A stretch of 64,000 bases of DNA from Stenotrophomonas maltophilia (GTDB lineage: Bacteria > Pseudomonadota > Gammaproteobacteria > Xanthomonadales > Xanthomonadaceae), in assembly GCF_001676385.1 (NCBI RefSeq), contig NZ_LYVJ01000002.1:310001-374000 (forward strand). Reading direction: 5' to 3'. Below the pieces are notes generated by a model, which worked only from the letters and a program-made list of their open reading frames with translations, did not search any database and was not told the DNA's origin. A program made the position numbers and the translations under genes. Below are positions 15,690 through 24,303 of this stretch, in pieces. Position 1 is the stretch's first letter. The number at the start of each line of letters is the position of its first letter.

Positions 15690-16250
15690 TCAGAACGGAA
15701 TATCGTCGTCAGCGAAGTCGTCCATCGGCGGAGCCTGCTGCGGCTGCGGGCGCTGGTTGCCACCCTGGTTGCCGTAACCGCCGCCCTGGTTGCCGCCCTG
15801 GTTGCCATAGCCACCGCCCTGGCCGCCACGCTGGCCGCCACCACCACCGTACTCCTGGCGCGGCGCCTGCTGGCGCTGCGGGCGCTCGCCGCCGTAGTTG
15901 CCACCACCGCCTTCACCACGGCCGCCCAGCATCTGCATTTCATCGGCAACGATGTCGGTGGAGTACTTCTCCACGCCGTCCTGGCCGGTGTACTTGTCGT
16001 AGCGCAGGCTGCCTTCGACGTAGACCGAGCTGCCCTTGCGCAGGTACTCGCCAGCAATCTCGCCCAGCTTGCCGAAGAACACCACGCGGTGCCATTCGGT
16101 ACGTTCCTGCTGGTTGCCATCCTTGTCCTTGCGGACGCTGGTGGTGGCCAGGCTGATGCGGGTGATCGCCATGCCGCTCTGGGTGTACTTCACGTCCGGG
16201 TCGTTGCCGAGATTGCCGACCAGGATGACTTTGTTGATGCCGCGCGCCAT
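15690..16250 (-). CDS. ssb: Single-stranded DNA-binding protein
   Basis: This 186-residue protein opens with [20 protein letters not shown] and carries the OB fold to about residue 110, including [21 protein letters not shown] coats single-stranded DNA in replication, recombination and repair. The linker from about 112 to 170 is rich in Gly, Gln and Asn, with two copies of a [15 protein letters not shown] unit. The chain ends in the acidic tip [10 protein letters not shown] that recruits partner proteins. I start it at ATG 16250; the longer frame to 16514 adds only non-homologous sequence. A terminator follows. Confidence 0.96.
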   Translation of the reverse strand: MARGINKVILVGNLGNDPDVKYTQSGMAITRISLATTSVRKDKDGNQQERTEWHRVVFFGKLGEIAGEYLRKGSSVYVEGSLRYDKYTGQDGVEKYSTDIVADEMQMLGGRGEGGGGNYGGERPQRQQAPRQEYGGGGGQRGGQGGGYGNQGGNQGGGYGNQGGNQRPQPQQAPPMDDFADDDIPF

Positions 16251-16540
16251 AGGTACCTTCGTCCGTTGTCCAGGGGCAGGCCGCCAGTGATAGCACGTCC
16301 CCGGCCGGGGGTGCAGTACGCTGGGCCGCCCCTGTTGAAATTGGGGGAATGCAAGAACGATGCATCTTAGCATTGCCGCCATCTTCTGCCCGGTCAGAAG
16401 ACCCCGCCCACACCGACGGATTGAACCGATTTCCTTGTCCGGCAAAGACTTACCCTCGCTCCCGCGGGGGACCGGAGGGCATTCGCCTCTGCCCATGGCA
16501 TCATGCCCCGGCATCGCCCCCTGCTCCCCTTTACGTGCCC

Positions 16541-17572
16541 ATGACCATCAAAGGCAAAGCCACCTCCCTGGACATCGCCCACCTGGCCGGGGTCTCCCAG
16601 CCCACGGTGTCGCGGGCCCTGCGCGGCAGCCCGATGGTCAACGCCGAGACCCGCGAGCGCATCCTGCGCATCGCCCGCGAGCTGAACTACAAGGTCGACA
16701 AGAACGCCTCCAGCCTGCGCCTGCGCAATGCCGGCACGCTGGCCCTGCTGTTCTTCGAGGACCCGACCAACGACGACTCGCTGATCAACCCGTTCTTCCA
16801 TTCGATGCTGGGCTCGATCACCCGCGCCTGCGCCCTGCACGGGCAGGACCTGCTGGTCTCGTTCCAGCAGTTGTCCACCGACTGGCAGGCCGATTACGAA
16901 GACAGCAACAAGGCCGACGGCATCATCCTGCTCGGCTACGGCGACTACCATGAGTCGCGTGACCGCCTGCAGCGGCTGGTCGAACAGGGCACGCACTTCG
17001 TGCGCTGGGGCGCTGCCCTGCCCGGCCAGCCCGGTGTCTCGATCGGCAGCGACAACTTCCAGGGCGGGCATGACATCACCACCCACCTGCTGCGGCAGGG
17101 CTGCCGCCGCATTGCCTTCCTTGGCCATGCCTCCAGCCACTACCCCGAATTCCAGGAACGCTACCGTGGCCATGTCGCCGCCCTGCAGGAACACGGCCTG
17201 AGCGCCGAGCCGGGGCTGCAGCACGACGCGATCACCACCGAAGCTTCCGGCCAGGACGCCTGCCAGGCACTGCTGGCACGCGGAACGCCGGTCGATGCGA
17301 TCTGCGCGGCCAGTGACCTGATCGCCATCGGCGCGATGCGGGCCCTGCGCGAGGCCGGCCTGCGGGTGCCGCAGGACGTGGCGGTCACCGGCTTCGACGA
17401 CATCCCGCTGGCGGCCTCGGTGTCGCCGGCGCTGACCACCGTGCAGCAGGACACCAAGCAGGCCGGACAGCTGCTGGTGGAACGCCTTCTGGCGCTGATC
17501 GGCCGGCAGCCGGTGGACAGCCAGAGCATCCCGGTGAAGCTGGTGGTGCGGGAATCGTCGCTGCGCGGGTAG
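16541..17572 (+). CDS. LacI-family regulator, probable repressor of the maltodextrin genes
   Basis: The 343-residue protein has a LacI HTH ([20 protein letters not shown], residues 8-27) and hinge, then a sugar-sensing domain with [20 protein letters not shown] near residue 285. Its nearest carbohydrate genes are the GH13/MFS/GH operon at 18.6-24.1 kb. Three identical LacI-type palindromes (TGCATACGTATTCA) precede that operon, the TonB receptor and the GH13 alpha-glucosidase, and no other free LacI gene is nearby. So it is the likely regulator of that set, by inference. No copy of the palindrome is seen before the regulator itself. ATG 16541 puts the HTH at the N-terminus. Confidence 0.85.
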   Translation: MTIKGKATSLDIAHLAGVSQPTVSRALRGSPMVNAETRERILRIARELNYKVDKNASSLRLRNAGTLALLFFEDPTNDDSLINPFFHSMLGSITRACALHGQDLLVSFQQLSTDWQADYEDSNKADGIILLGYGDYHESRDRLQRLVEQGTHFVRWGAALPGQPGVSIGSDNFQGGHDITTHLLRQGCRRIAFLGHASSHYPEFQERYRGHVAALQEHGLSAEPGLQHDAITTEASGQDACQALLARGTPVDAICAASDLIAIGAMRALREAGLRVPQDVAVTGFDDIPLAASVSPALTTVQQDTKQAGQLLVERLLALIGRQPVDSQSIPVKLVVRESSLRG

Positions 17573-17641
17573 GCGCCGCTGGGCCGGCATCGCTCTTGGC
17601 CTCGCCCGCGTTGTTTGGCTTGGTCGTACCCTAGTGCCAGT

Positions 17642-17658
17642 GCCGAGCCGTGCTCGGC
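17642..17658. repeat. Single SMAG/REP-type hairpin
   Basis: GCCGAGC and GCTCGGC flank a 3-nt loop in the 112-bp gap between the LacI gene and the small membrane protein. The arms are the same as in the paired GTAG repeats elsewhere in the window. Confidence 0.6.
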
Positions 17659-17684
17659 AAACTACCCGCGACAGGCGCGCAGGT

Positions 17685-18002
17685 TCAGCGTGCCCCGGCC
17701 TTCGGCCCCAGCAACGCCAACAGCACATAGACCACGATCGAAGCGACGGTACCGAGCGCCGCCGGCAACCCGAATGCCCACGCCGAACGGCCCTGCTGGT
17801 GCGCCCACTGGGCCAGATGCCAAGCCGCGCCCAGGTTGATCAGCCAGGCAATGACGAATGCCGGCCACTGCACCATGCCCACCGCGCGCAGCAGGGGCAC
17901 GGACACCAGCGCGGCGACGATGGCTGCGATCAGGAAGATCAGTGCGGAGCGGGAATGGCGTGATCGTGCCGGTGAGCCGGCAGGTAATTCCCTCAATTCC
18001 AT
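17685..18002 (-). CDS. Small three-helix membrane protein, unknown function
   Basis: This 105-residue protein has a polar N-terminus of about 18 residues, then three hydrophobic helices at about residues 20-40, 45-62 and 74-97. No family is recognised. Codon use and GC pattern match the neighbours. It stands between two SMAG-type repeats and shares no obvious operon with either neighbour. Confidence 0.6.
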   Translation of the reverse strand: MELRELPAGSPARSRHSRSALIFLIAAIVAALVSVPLLRAVGMVQWPAFVIAWLINLGAAWHLAQWAHQQGRSAWAFGLPAALGTVASIVVYVLLALLGPKAGAR

Positions 18003-18065
18003 GGCAGAGCCTCGATCCTGGTGTCATCCAAAGGGGATCGCGTACGGCACCCGAAGGGAAGCGTT

Positions 18066-18138
18066 CTGTAGCTTCGAGCCGTGCTCGACCGATCCGGCAT
18101 TGCGCGAACGGCAGCCGAGCATGGGCTCGGCTCTACAG
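18066..18138. repeat. SMAG/REP pair of inverted hairpins
   Basis: It starts with TGTAGCTTCGAGCCGTGCTCGA and ends with GCCGAGCATGGGCTCGGCTCTACA broken over a 28-bp spacer; the two hairpins point at each other and carry GTAG and CTAC at the outer ends. It lies between the small membrane protein and the SseB gene. Confidence 0.75.
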
Positions 18139-18143
18139 GACAA

Positions 18144-18530
18144 TCAGCCCTGGGCGAAGTCCTTGAGGATCTCGCCGATGCCGCTGGGCGAGATCTCGAA
18201 GCCCAGCGGCGTGCCCGGGTTGATCACCACGCCGTAGCCGCCCGGCACGCGGCGCAGCACGTCCAGCATCCGCCAGCGGATCTGGTGCGCTGCCTGCTGG
18301 CTGTAGATGCCCACCCGCGACGGATCGGTGAACACCGACACATGGAGGGTGCCCTGCTTGTCGAACAGCAGCGGATCGAAGCCGCTGCCGTCGGGGGTAA
18401 CCAGGCTGCCAGTCAGCAGCACCACCTCGGAGGCAACGAAGGCCTCCATGAAGCCGCGGATCGGTACCGCGCCGTCCATCGCAGCCTTCAGCAGGGTTTC
18501 GATCGGGGTCTGCGGGGCGAGGTCGGTCAT
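18144..18530 (-). CDS. SseB family protein
   Basis: The 128-residue protein resembles the N-terminal domain of SseB family proteins. It has PIRGFMEAFVASEVVLLTG at about residues 23-41, a strand-rich middle with LLFDKQGTLHVSVFTDPSRV, and GYGVVINPG near residue 99. SseB-domain proteins are soluble and poorly understood; the E. coli member is called a sulfurtransferase enhancer. There is no signal peptide and no membrane helix. SMAG pairs flank it on both sides, so it is probably transcribed alone. Confidence 0.75.
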   Translation of the reverse strand: MTDLAPQTPIETLLKAAMDGAVPIRGFMEAFVASEVVLLTGSLVTPDGSGFDPLLFDKQGTLHVSVFTDPSRVGIYSQQAAHQIRWRMLDVLRRVPGGYGVVINPGTPLGFEISPSGIGEILKDFAQG

Positions 18531-18560
18531 GGCGGTACGGCGGGGAGGTAGGGGGCCTAT

Positions 18561-18638
18561 TGTAGAGCCGAGCCGACGCTCGGCTGCCCCTATCTGCGTT
18601 CCGTAGAAGCGCGGCCGAGCATTGGCTCGGCACTACAG
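18561..18638. repeat. SMAG/REP pair of inverted hairpins
   Basis: The first hairpin begins TGTAGAGCCGAGC and closes GCTCGGC; the second is GCCGAGCATTGGCTCGGC followed by ACTACA. The pair lies between the SseB gene and the end of the GH13 gene. Confidence 0.8.
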
Positions 18639-18656
18639 CCGCCCGGCCCAGGCCCA

Positions 18657-20372
18657 TCAACGCCCCAGACGCTGGTCCCGCGCCCGCTGGTCGGCCATCG
18701 CCTTGTCCAGTTCGGCCTGCAGCGCAGGCTGCTGCACGGCGGCATCCAGCACATAGACCTTCACCCCGTGCGCCGGCACGTCCACCTTCAGCGCGCCGTC
18801 CACCCGCACCGAACCGCCGTCCAGCGCATCGCGCCAGCGGCCCGCCTGGACGTAACGCGCCACCGTGAAGGTCCGGGCCTGGTCGCCCTTGTTCAGCAGT
18901 ACCAGCGCGGTCTGGGCCACGCCACCGTGCTGCAGCACGCGGAAGAGCACCGCCTCGTCGCCCTGCAGGCGCTCGTTCACCTGCAGGCCACGCTGCAGTG
19001 CCGGAGTCGCTGCACGCAGCCGGGCGACGCGCTGAAGCGGTGCGAAGATCGGGCTCTGCGGCGCGGCGTCCACGCGCGCTTGGCCGAAGTAGGCCCGGTT
19101 GCCGGCGTGCTCTGCGCGGCCACGCATGAAGCCGGTCTCCGAGCCGTAATAGACCACCGGAATGCCGCGCGCGGTGAACAGCCAGTTGTGCGCGTCGATG
19201 AAGCCGTTGTCGCTGGCCTGCAGGCGCGGCATGTCGTGGTTGTCGTAGAAGCTCATCAGCTCATACGGATTGGCGTACGGACCACCACTCAGGTGCAGCG
19301 GCTCAGCCAGGGTCTCGAAGCCCATGCCGGCGGTGCCGAAGGCCTGCTCCAGTGCGCCGCGCAACGGGAAGTCGAGCACGCTGACGTTGGCGTTGGCCGG
19401 CCAGGTGTGCTCGGCGATGCGCGCGGCATCGTAGTCGAAAGCCTCGCCGAACATGAACATGCCCGGGTGCTCGGCACGGATGCGCTTGACGAAGGCATGC
19501 CACCACGGATGCGGCAGCCAGCCGATGGTGTCGATGCGCAGCGCGTCCACGCCCTGCGCGGTCCACTGCAGGTAGGCGCCGACCAGGTAGTCCATCACCG
19601 CCGGATTGTCCTGGTTGAAGTCGGACAGCTCGGCCAGATTGCCGTCGAAGATCGAACCATCCTTGCCGTCGACCGGGCCGATGTTGTTGTAGAACGCATG
19701 CAGCGGGTTGTGCTTCGGATCCAGTTCCTGCGGCGGCAGGTTCTGGTGGTCGGCAACCAGCTTTTCGTCCTTGTCGAAAAGCTGCCCGAACTGCGGCTGC
19801 CGCGTCGGCATGGTCCAGGCTGGCGAGCCATGGTTGCCGACGATGTCCAGCACCACCTTCAGGCCGGCGCCGTGCAGGCCTTTGGTCAGCCCGGCAAAGT
19901 CCAGGTCGCGGCTGGGCAGGTGCTCGTCGAGCTCGTAGAAATTGATGCCCCAGTAACCGTGGTAGCCGGTCTTGCCGCGGTCGGTCAGCGTGCTGGTGCA
20001 GCTGATCGGCTTGCTGCCGGTAAAGGCTTCGTCAGGATTGTCGACGATGGGGGTGATCCACACCGCGCCGAAGCCGAGGCTGCGGATGTACTGCGCATTG
20101 TCGAGCACACCGCGGAAGTCGCCACCGAGGTAGCCGATGTTGCCGTCCACCTTGTCCGGGCACGGCACGGGAATATCGAAGGTGCGATGCTGCCCGCCCT
20201 GGTCACGGTGGTCATTGGACGGATCACCGTTGACGAAACGGTCGGTGACCACGAAGTACACCGCATCGCTGGCGAACGGCTCGGTGGTACCGACATAGTC
20301 CGGGCGCGGCGCGGCCGCCGCATGGCCGGCCAGCAGCACCAGGGAAACAGCAACAGACAGCGCACCACGCAT
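18657..20372 (-). CDS. Exported GH13 alpha-amylase/cyclomaltodextrinase-type hydrolase
   Basis: The 571-residue enzyme has a signal peptide (VAVSLVLLAGHAAAA). Its GH13 barrel shows all catalytic regions: VLDIVGNHG, then GVDALRIDTIGWLPH with the nucleophile Asp, MFMFGEAFDYD with the acid/base Glu, and MSFYDNHDMPRL with the third Asp. It should cut alpha-1,4 linkages of maltodextrins or cyclodextrins in the periplasm. ATG 20372 overlaps the TGA of the MFS gene as TGATG. The frame is open further upstream, but that part is the shadow of the MFS gene. It is the last gene of the operon under the operator at 24211. Confidence 0.9.
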   Translation of the reverse strand: MRGALSVAVSLVLLAGHAAAAPRPDYVGTTEPFASDAVYFVVTDRFVNGDPSNDHRDQGGQHRTFDIPVPCPDKVDGNIGYLGGDFRGVLDNAQYIRSLGFGAVWITPIVDNPDEAFTGSKPISCTSTLTDRGKTGYHGYWGINFYELDEHLPSRDLDFAGLTKGLHGAGLKVVLDIVGNHGSPAWTMPTRQPQFGQLFDKDEKLVADHQNLPPQELDPKHNPLHAFYNNIGPVDGKDGSIFDGNLAELSDFNQDNPAVMDYLVGAYLQWTAQGVDALRIDTIGWLPHPWWHAFVKRIRAEHPGMFMFGEAFDYDAARIAEHTWPANANVSVLDFPLRGALEQAFGTAGMGFETLAEPLHLSGGPYANPYELMSFYDNHDMPRLQASDNGFIDAHNWLFTARGIPVVYYGSETGFMRGRAEHAGNRAYFGQARVDAAPQSPIFAPLQRVARLRAATPALQRGLQVNERLQGDEAVLFRVLQHGGVAQTALVLLNKGDQARTFTVARYVQAGRWRDALDGGSVRVDGALKVDVPAHGVKVYVLDAAVQQPALQAELDKAMADQRARDQRLGR

Positions 20373-21859
20373 CACACCACCTCCGGACGGGACGGAACCC
20401 GCAGCACGCACAGCCCGGCGACGAGCAGGCTGCAGCCGCCCAGCACCAGCACCTGCATCGGCTGGCCGCCCAGCCAGGCGCGCAGGGCAAAGCCGAGCGC
20501 ACTGGCCGCCACCAGCTGCGGGATCACGATGAAGAAATTGAAGATGCCCATGTACACGCCCATCTTCGATGCCGGCACGCTGTCGGACAGCAGCGCATAC
20601 GGCAGCGAGAGAATGGACGCCCAGGCGAAGCCGACGCCGACCATCGACAGCAGCAGCCAGTGCGGATCGTGGATGAACATCAGCGAGACCAGGCCCGCAC
20701 CACCCAGCCACAGATTGACCAGGTGGCTCCAGCGCAGGCCGATCGCCCGCACCATCGGCGGGATCAGCACCGCCGCCAACGCGGCGAAGCCGTTGTAGGC
20801 ACCAAACAGCACGCCTACCCAGTTGGCACCTTCGTTGTAGGCCGCCGACTGCGGATCGGTCGAACCGAAATGGGTACCGGCCACCGCGGCAGTGGTGTAG
20901 ATCCACATGGCGAACAGCGCGAACCACGAGAAGAACTGCACCCAGGCCAGGCGACGCATGGTCACCGGCATCGCGCGCAGGTCGCCTACAATGGCGGCCA
21001 GCATGTGGGTGGCCGGCAACGCGCGTGCGAGTGCCAGCAGCAGTCCGTAGCCGGCACACAGGCCCGCCAGCACGTACAGCATCCTGTCGCCCTGCCGCCA
21101 GGCGATCAGCAGGGCCAGCAGCACGCCCAGCCCCAGCCACGCCAGCACCTGGGTCCACGGCGCCGGGCCGCTGATCGCAGCCGCTGCATGGTGTACCGGA
21201 GGCTCGGCGTCGTCGAAACCGGCCAGCTCTGCCGGCGAGTATTCGCGGGTGCTGACCACCGTCCAGGTGATCGCTGCCAGCAGCACCACCGCACCGAAAT
21301 AGAACGCATAGCGCACGGTGTCGGGCACTTCCCCGGCGGCTGCGGTGTTGGCAACGCCGAAGTGGGCCAGGATGAAGGGCAGGAAGCTGGCGACGATGGC
21401 ACCCACGCCGATGAAGAAGCTCTGCATCGCGTAGCCGGCCGGACGCTGCCGTGGCGCCAGCTGGTCGCCGACGAAGGCGCGGAATGGCTCCATCGACACG
21501 TTGATCGACGCGTCCAGCACCCACAGCGTACCGGCAGCGATCCACAGCGTCGGCGAATTTGGCATCACCAGCAGCGCCAGCGTGGTGAGCACCGCGCCGA
21601 TCATGAAGAACGGTCGGCGGCGGCCCCAGCGCGTCCAGGTGCGATCGGAGAGGTAGCCGATCACCGGCTGCACCAGCAGGCCGGTCAGCGGCGCCGCGAT
21701 CCACAGCCCCGGCACCGCATCCATATCCGCGCCCAGCGTCTCGAAGATGCGGCTGGCGTTGGCGTTCTGCAGGGCGAAGCCGAACTGGATGCCGAGGAAA
21801 CCAAAACACATGTTCCAGATCTGCCAGAACGACAGCTGCGGCTTGGCCGGGCGATTCAT
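20372..21859 (-). CDS. MFS sugar:cation symporter of the maltose/sucrose (GPH/SLC45-like) type
   Basis: The 495-residue inner-membrane protein has about twelve helices. The signature GYLSDRTWTRWGRRRPFFMIG lies around residues 68-88, with the D-R-x-x-x-R-x-G-R-R-R-P core typical of sucrose/maltose symporters (positions 21659-21597). A long polar loop follows helix 6. Its place between two exported alpha-glucan hydrolases implies uptake of maltose or short maltodextrins into the cytoplasm. Its ATG overlaps the stop of the upstream hydrolase by 4 bp (ATGA), and its stop overlaps the GH13 start, so the three genes are translationally coupled. Confidence 0.87.
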   Translation of the reverse strand: MNRPAKPQLSFWQIWNMCFGFLGIQFGFALQNANASRIFETLGADMDAVPGLWIAAPLTGLLVQPVIGYLSDRTWTRWGRRRPFFMIGAVLTTLALLVMPNSPTLWIAAGTLWVLDASINVSMEPFRAFVGDQLAPRQRPAGYAMQSFFIGVGAIVASFLPFILAHFGVANTAAAGEVPDTVRYAFYFGAVVLLAAITWTVVSTREYSPAELAGFDDAEPPVHHAAAAISGPAPWTQVLAWLGLGVLLALLIAWRQGDRMLYVLAGLCAGYGLLLALARALPATHMLAAIVGDLRAMPVTMRRLAWVQFFSWFALFAMWIYTTAAVAGTHFGSTDPQSAAYNEGANWVGVLFGAYNGFAALAAVLIPPMVRAIGLRWSHLVNLWLGGAGLVSLMFIHDPHWLLLSMVGVGFAWASILSLPYALLSDSVPASKMGVYMGIFNFFIVIPQLVAASALGFALRAWLGGQPMQVLVLGGCSLLVAGLCVLRVPSRPEVV

Positions 21860-24060
21860 CGTGCGACCTCTGCGGCTGCAACGGGTGCCAGTTTCAGCGC
21901 CTGCACCTGGGCCTGGTTCAGCACGCCCTCGCGCCCGCCCTTGCCACCAGTGTAGTGCGCGAAGTGCTGCAGCGCGCTCATGTTGAACCCTTCTTCAAGC
22001 GTGGCCGTGCAGCGGCCCCTGGGTACGGCGAACGTGGCCGAGGTCGAATCCTGCACGGCCACGCTGTGCGGCAAGGTAACCGTATGCCGCTGCAACGGCT
22101 GGCCCGGGCACTGCAGCACGAGCTGCTTCACCGCAGCGGTAACGCCGGTGTTGATCGGCCCGTTCGGGTTGCGGTACTGCAGGCGCAAGCGCACCTGCCC
22201 GGCCTTGGCCGAGGTGAACTGCCAGCGCTTTGCACCCTTCAGCTGCTGCTGCGGACCGATGCAGAGCATCGGGCTGTGCAGCGACTCCAGCGACCCTTCG
22301 CGGGCGGTCAGGCTGAGGCAATGCTGCAGGCCATCGTCGCCGATGCGTGCCAGTCCGTTGTCGGCCGTGACCGCCCGACCGTCCTGCCACAGCACCTGGC
22401 CGGCAGCGACCGCGACGGTCCAGCCCTTGCCATTGCGGCGTGCCTGCGGCGCGGCCGGTGCAGCAGGTGCACGCGCGTTGGCATCGGCGGTGGTCGTGTC
22501 ACTGCGCGTGGCTGCTGCGGCAGGCACCAGCTGCACGGTGGTGGTGGCACCGCGCGTGGTGACCTTGCCCGCCACCAGCAGGCCATCACCCACCTGCTTC
22601 GGCCGCTCCAGCACATAACGCTTGCCGTTGGCCTCCAGGGAGATGCGGCGTTGCTTGCCGAACAATTCGGGCACCAGCACGGCCGGCAGCTTGGGCTGCA
22701 CGCGACCATCGTCCTGCACGCCGAACACTCCCTCGATCACCATCGACAGGTAACCGGCCACCGACCACAACTGGCGTTCGGAATTGACCACCGGGCCGCT
22801 GAGCGCCCCTTCGTCCACGTGCACCGCCTGGGTCACCAGCTCGTAGTTCTCCATGTTGGAGCCGGCCAGCGCGGCACCGCGCATCAGCGAGCGGATTTCG
22901 GCAGCGATGCGCGGCGCATCATCCAGTTGCCGCGCCGCACGCAGCGAGTAGGCGCTGACAAACGGCCAGATGGCGCGGTTGTGGTAGATCGGCTGCTGCG
23001 CTTCCTGTGGCCAGACCACCGGGCTGCCGGCCGGCCCCATCGGGTAGGCGGCCAGCGCGCGACGCGCGCGCTCGGGCGGCAGCACTTCAGCCAGGATGCC
23101 CAGCGACAGGCCGAGCAAATCGATCTTGGCGTACGGCACCGGGTGTGCGGCTTCGCCGATGTAGCTCATGTACTGGCCGGTATCCTCGCGCCAGAAGCGC
23201 GCATCGATCTGCCGTGCCAACGCATCGGCCCATGCCTTGTACTCGGCCGCGCGGGCATCCCCGCGCTGGTCCGCCAGGCGTTCGGCCAGGCGCAGCGCCT
23301 GGTAGTGCAGCACGTTGGTGGACAGCGCGTAGGAATCACCGATGAAGCGCACATCCTCGCGGGTCCAGTCCGGATAGGTCTGCTCGCGCCAGTCCAGGAA
23401 CGAGGTCTCGCCACGGTACAGGCCCATCTGCATGTCGAATACCATCGCGCGGTCCTGTGCCAGCGTGCCCTGCAGCGCCTGCCAGACCTGATCGGCAAAT
23501 GAGCGATCGTCCAGCAGATGGCGTGCGGCCAGGAACCACACCACGCGGTCGCTGCTGATCGGCCAGCTGCCGCCGGAACCGGTGTCCTGTGCGACGAACA
23601 GGCCGGAGGTATGCCCATCGCGGGCCGCCGACAGCTTGAACTGCAACGATTGCCGGGTGCGCTGCCGATCCAGCCGCGCCAGCGCCAGATCGGCGGCGAA
23701 GCTGACATCGCGGGTCCAGACATAGGGCCAGCGCGCACCGGTCTGGAAGCATTCGCACGGCACCGGCCGGCCCTCGTCGAACGCCGGATCGCGGATCGCA
23801 TCCACGCGGTCCTGGTCCAGCTCCTGCTGGGCCAGCGCGAACAACGCATCGAACATCACGCTGCCGGTCTGGCTGCGCATCGGCATGGGCGCGATGCGCA
23901 CCTCGCCGCGCCCTTCCGGTGTGCGCGCATGCAGCACGAAGCTGCCCTTGGCAGCGGCTTCGGCACGCGCATGGCGGCCGTCGAATTGCAGGTCGGCCGC
24001 CTGCGCGGTCGACTCCAGCGCTGCCCCCAGGGCAGCGGTCAGGCAAATGATCTTCAGCAT
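21856..24060 (-). CDS. Exported six-hairpin glycoside hydrolase, probably an alpha-glucosidase
   Basis: The 734-residue protein has a signal peptide (IICLTAALGAALESTAQA). An (alpha/alpha)6-barrel of the six-hairpin glycosidase superfamily follows. Diagnostic pieces are WPYVWTRDVSFAADLAL and GSGGSWPISSDRVVWFLA in the first part, FLDWREQTYPDWT in the middle, and PVVWPQEAQQPIYHNRAIWP later; conserved Trp, Asp and Glu line the cleft. The C-terminal 200 residues look beta-rich and may be accessory. The genome context points to alpha-glucans, but the GH family number (GH15 or GH63-like) is not certain. I start at ATG 24060; it is first in the operon and divergent from the GH97 gene. Confidence 0.78.
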   Translation of the reverse strand: MLKIICLTAALGAALESTAQAADLQFDGRHARAEAAAKGSFVLHARTPEGRGEVRIAPMPMRSQTGSVMFDALFALAQQELDQDRVDAIRDPAFDEGRPVPCECFQTGARWPYVWTRDVSFAADLALARLDRQRTRQSLQFKLSAARDGHTSGLFVAQDTGSGGSWPISSDRVVWFLAARHLLDDRSFADQVWQALQGTLAQDRAMVFDMQMGLYRGETSFLDWREQTYPDWTREDVRFIGDSYALSTNVLHYQALRLAERLADQRGDARAAEYKAWADALARQIDARFWREDTGQYMSYIGEAAHPVPYAKIDLLGLSLGILAEVLPPERARRALAAYPMGPAGSPVVWPQEAQQPIYHNRAIWPFVSAYSLRAARQLDDAPRIAAEIRSLMRGAALAGSNMENYELVTQAVHVDEGALSGPVVNSERQLWSVAGYLSMVIEGVFGVQDDGRVQPKLPAVLVPELFGKQRRISLEANGKRYVLERPKQVGDGLLVAGKVTTRGATTTVQLVPAAAATRSDTTTADANARAPAAPAAPQARRNGKGWTVAVAAGQVLWQDGRAVTADNGLARIGDDGLQHCLSLTAREGSLESLHSPMLCIGPQQQLKGAKRWQFTSAKAGQVRLRLQYRNPNGPINTGVTAAVKQLVLQCPGQPLQRHTVTLPHSVAVQDSTSATFAVPRGRCTATLEEGFNMSALQHFAHYTGGKGGREGVLNQAQVQALKLAPVAAAEVAR

Positions 24061-24210
24061 CGAAGCGGCGGACCGGCTTGCGCCCGTCGGCCTCCCTCCC
24101 TCTCTGCACGCGTTGTAGGTCCGCAACACCGTTGCCGGTCGGCGGGCGCGGCCCCTCCCTCAAGGTGCCTTGGTCCCATGGTAGACGCGGGGCTGTCGGC
24201 TGCGTCCAGT

Positions 24211-24224
24211 TGCATACGTATTCA
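24211..24224. promoter_or_regulatory. LacI-type operator in the divergent GH/GH97 promoter region
   Basis: TGCATACGTATTCA centres on the perfect palindrome ATACGTAT. It lies between the minus-strand operon starting at 24060 and the GH97 gene starting at 24304, so one site can serve both. Identical 14-mers occur at 26492-26505 (inverted) and 31327-31340. Confidence 0.82.
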
Positions 24225-24303
24225 TGGCATCGCGCGGCAGCACGCCTGCCTCGCTGGCTTATGGTCCGGATCGGCCAACGGTGCCTTGGGAGGGGCCATG
24301 CCG

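Noticed and set aside
18657..21881. A single open frame of more than 1000 codons on the minus strand
   Set aside because: The first half is the out-of-frame shadow of the MFS gene; the real GH13 enzyme starts at 20372 with a signal peptide. It is not a transporter-hydrolase fusion.
23518..24303. A 260-codon N-terminal extension of the GH97 protein
   Set aside because: It is antisense to the six-hairpin hydrolase, and the signal peptide and ribosome binding site mark the start at about 24304.
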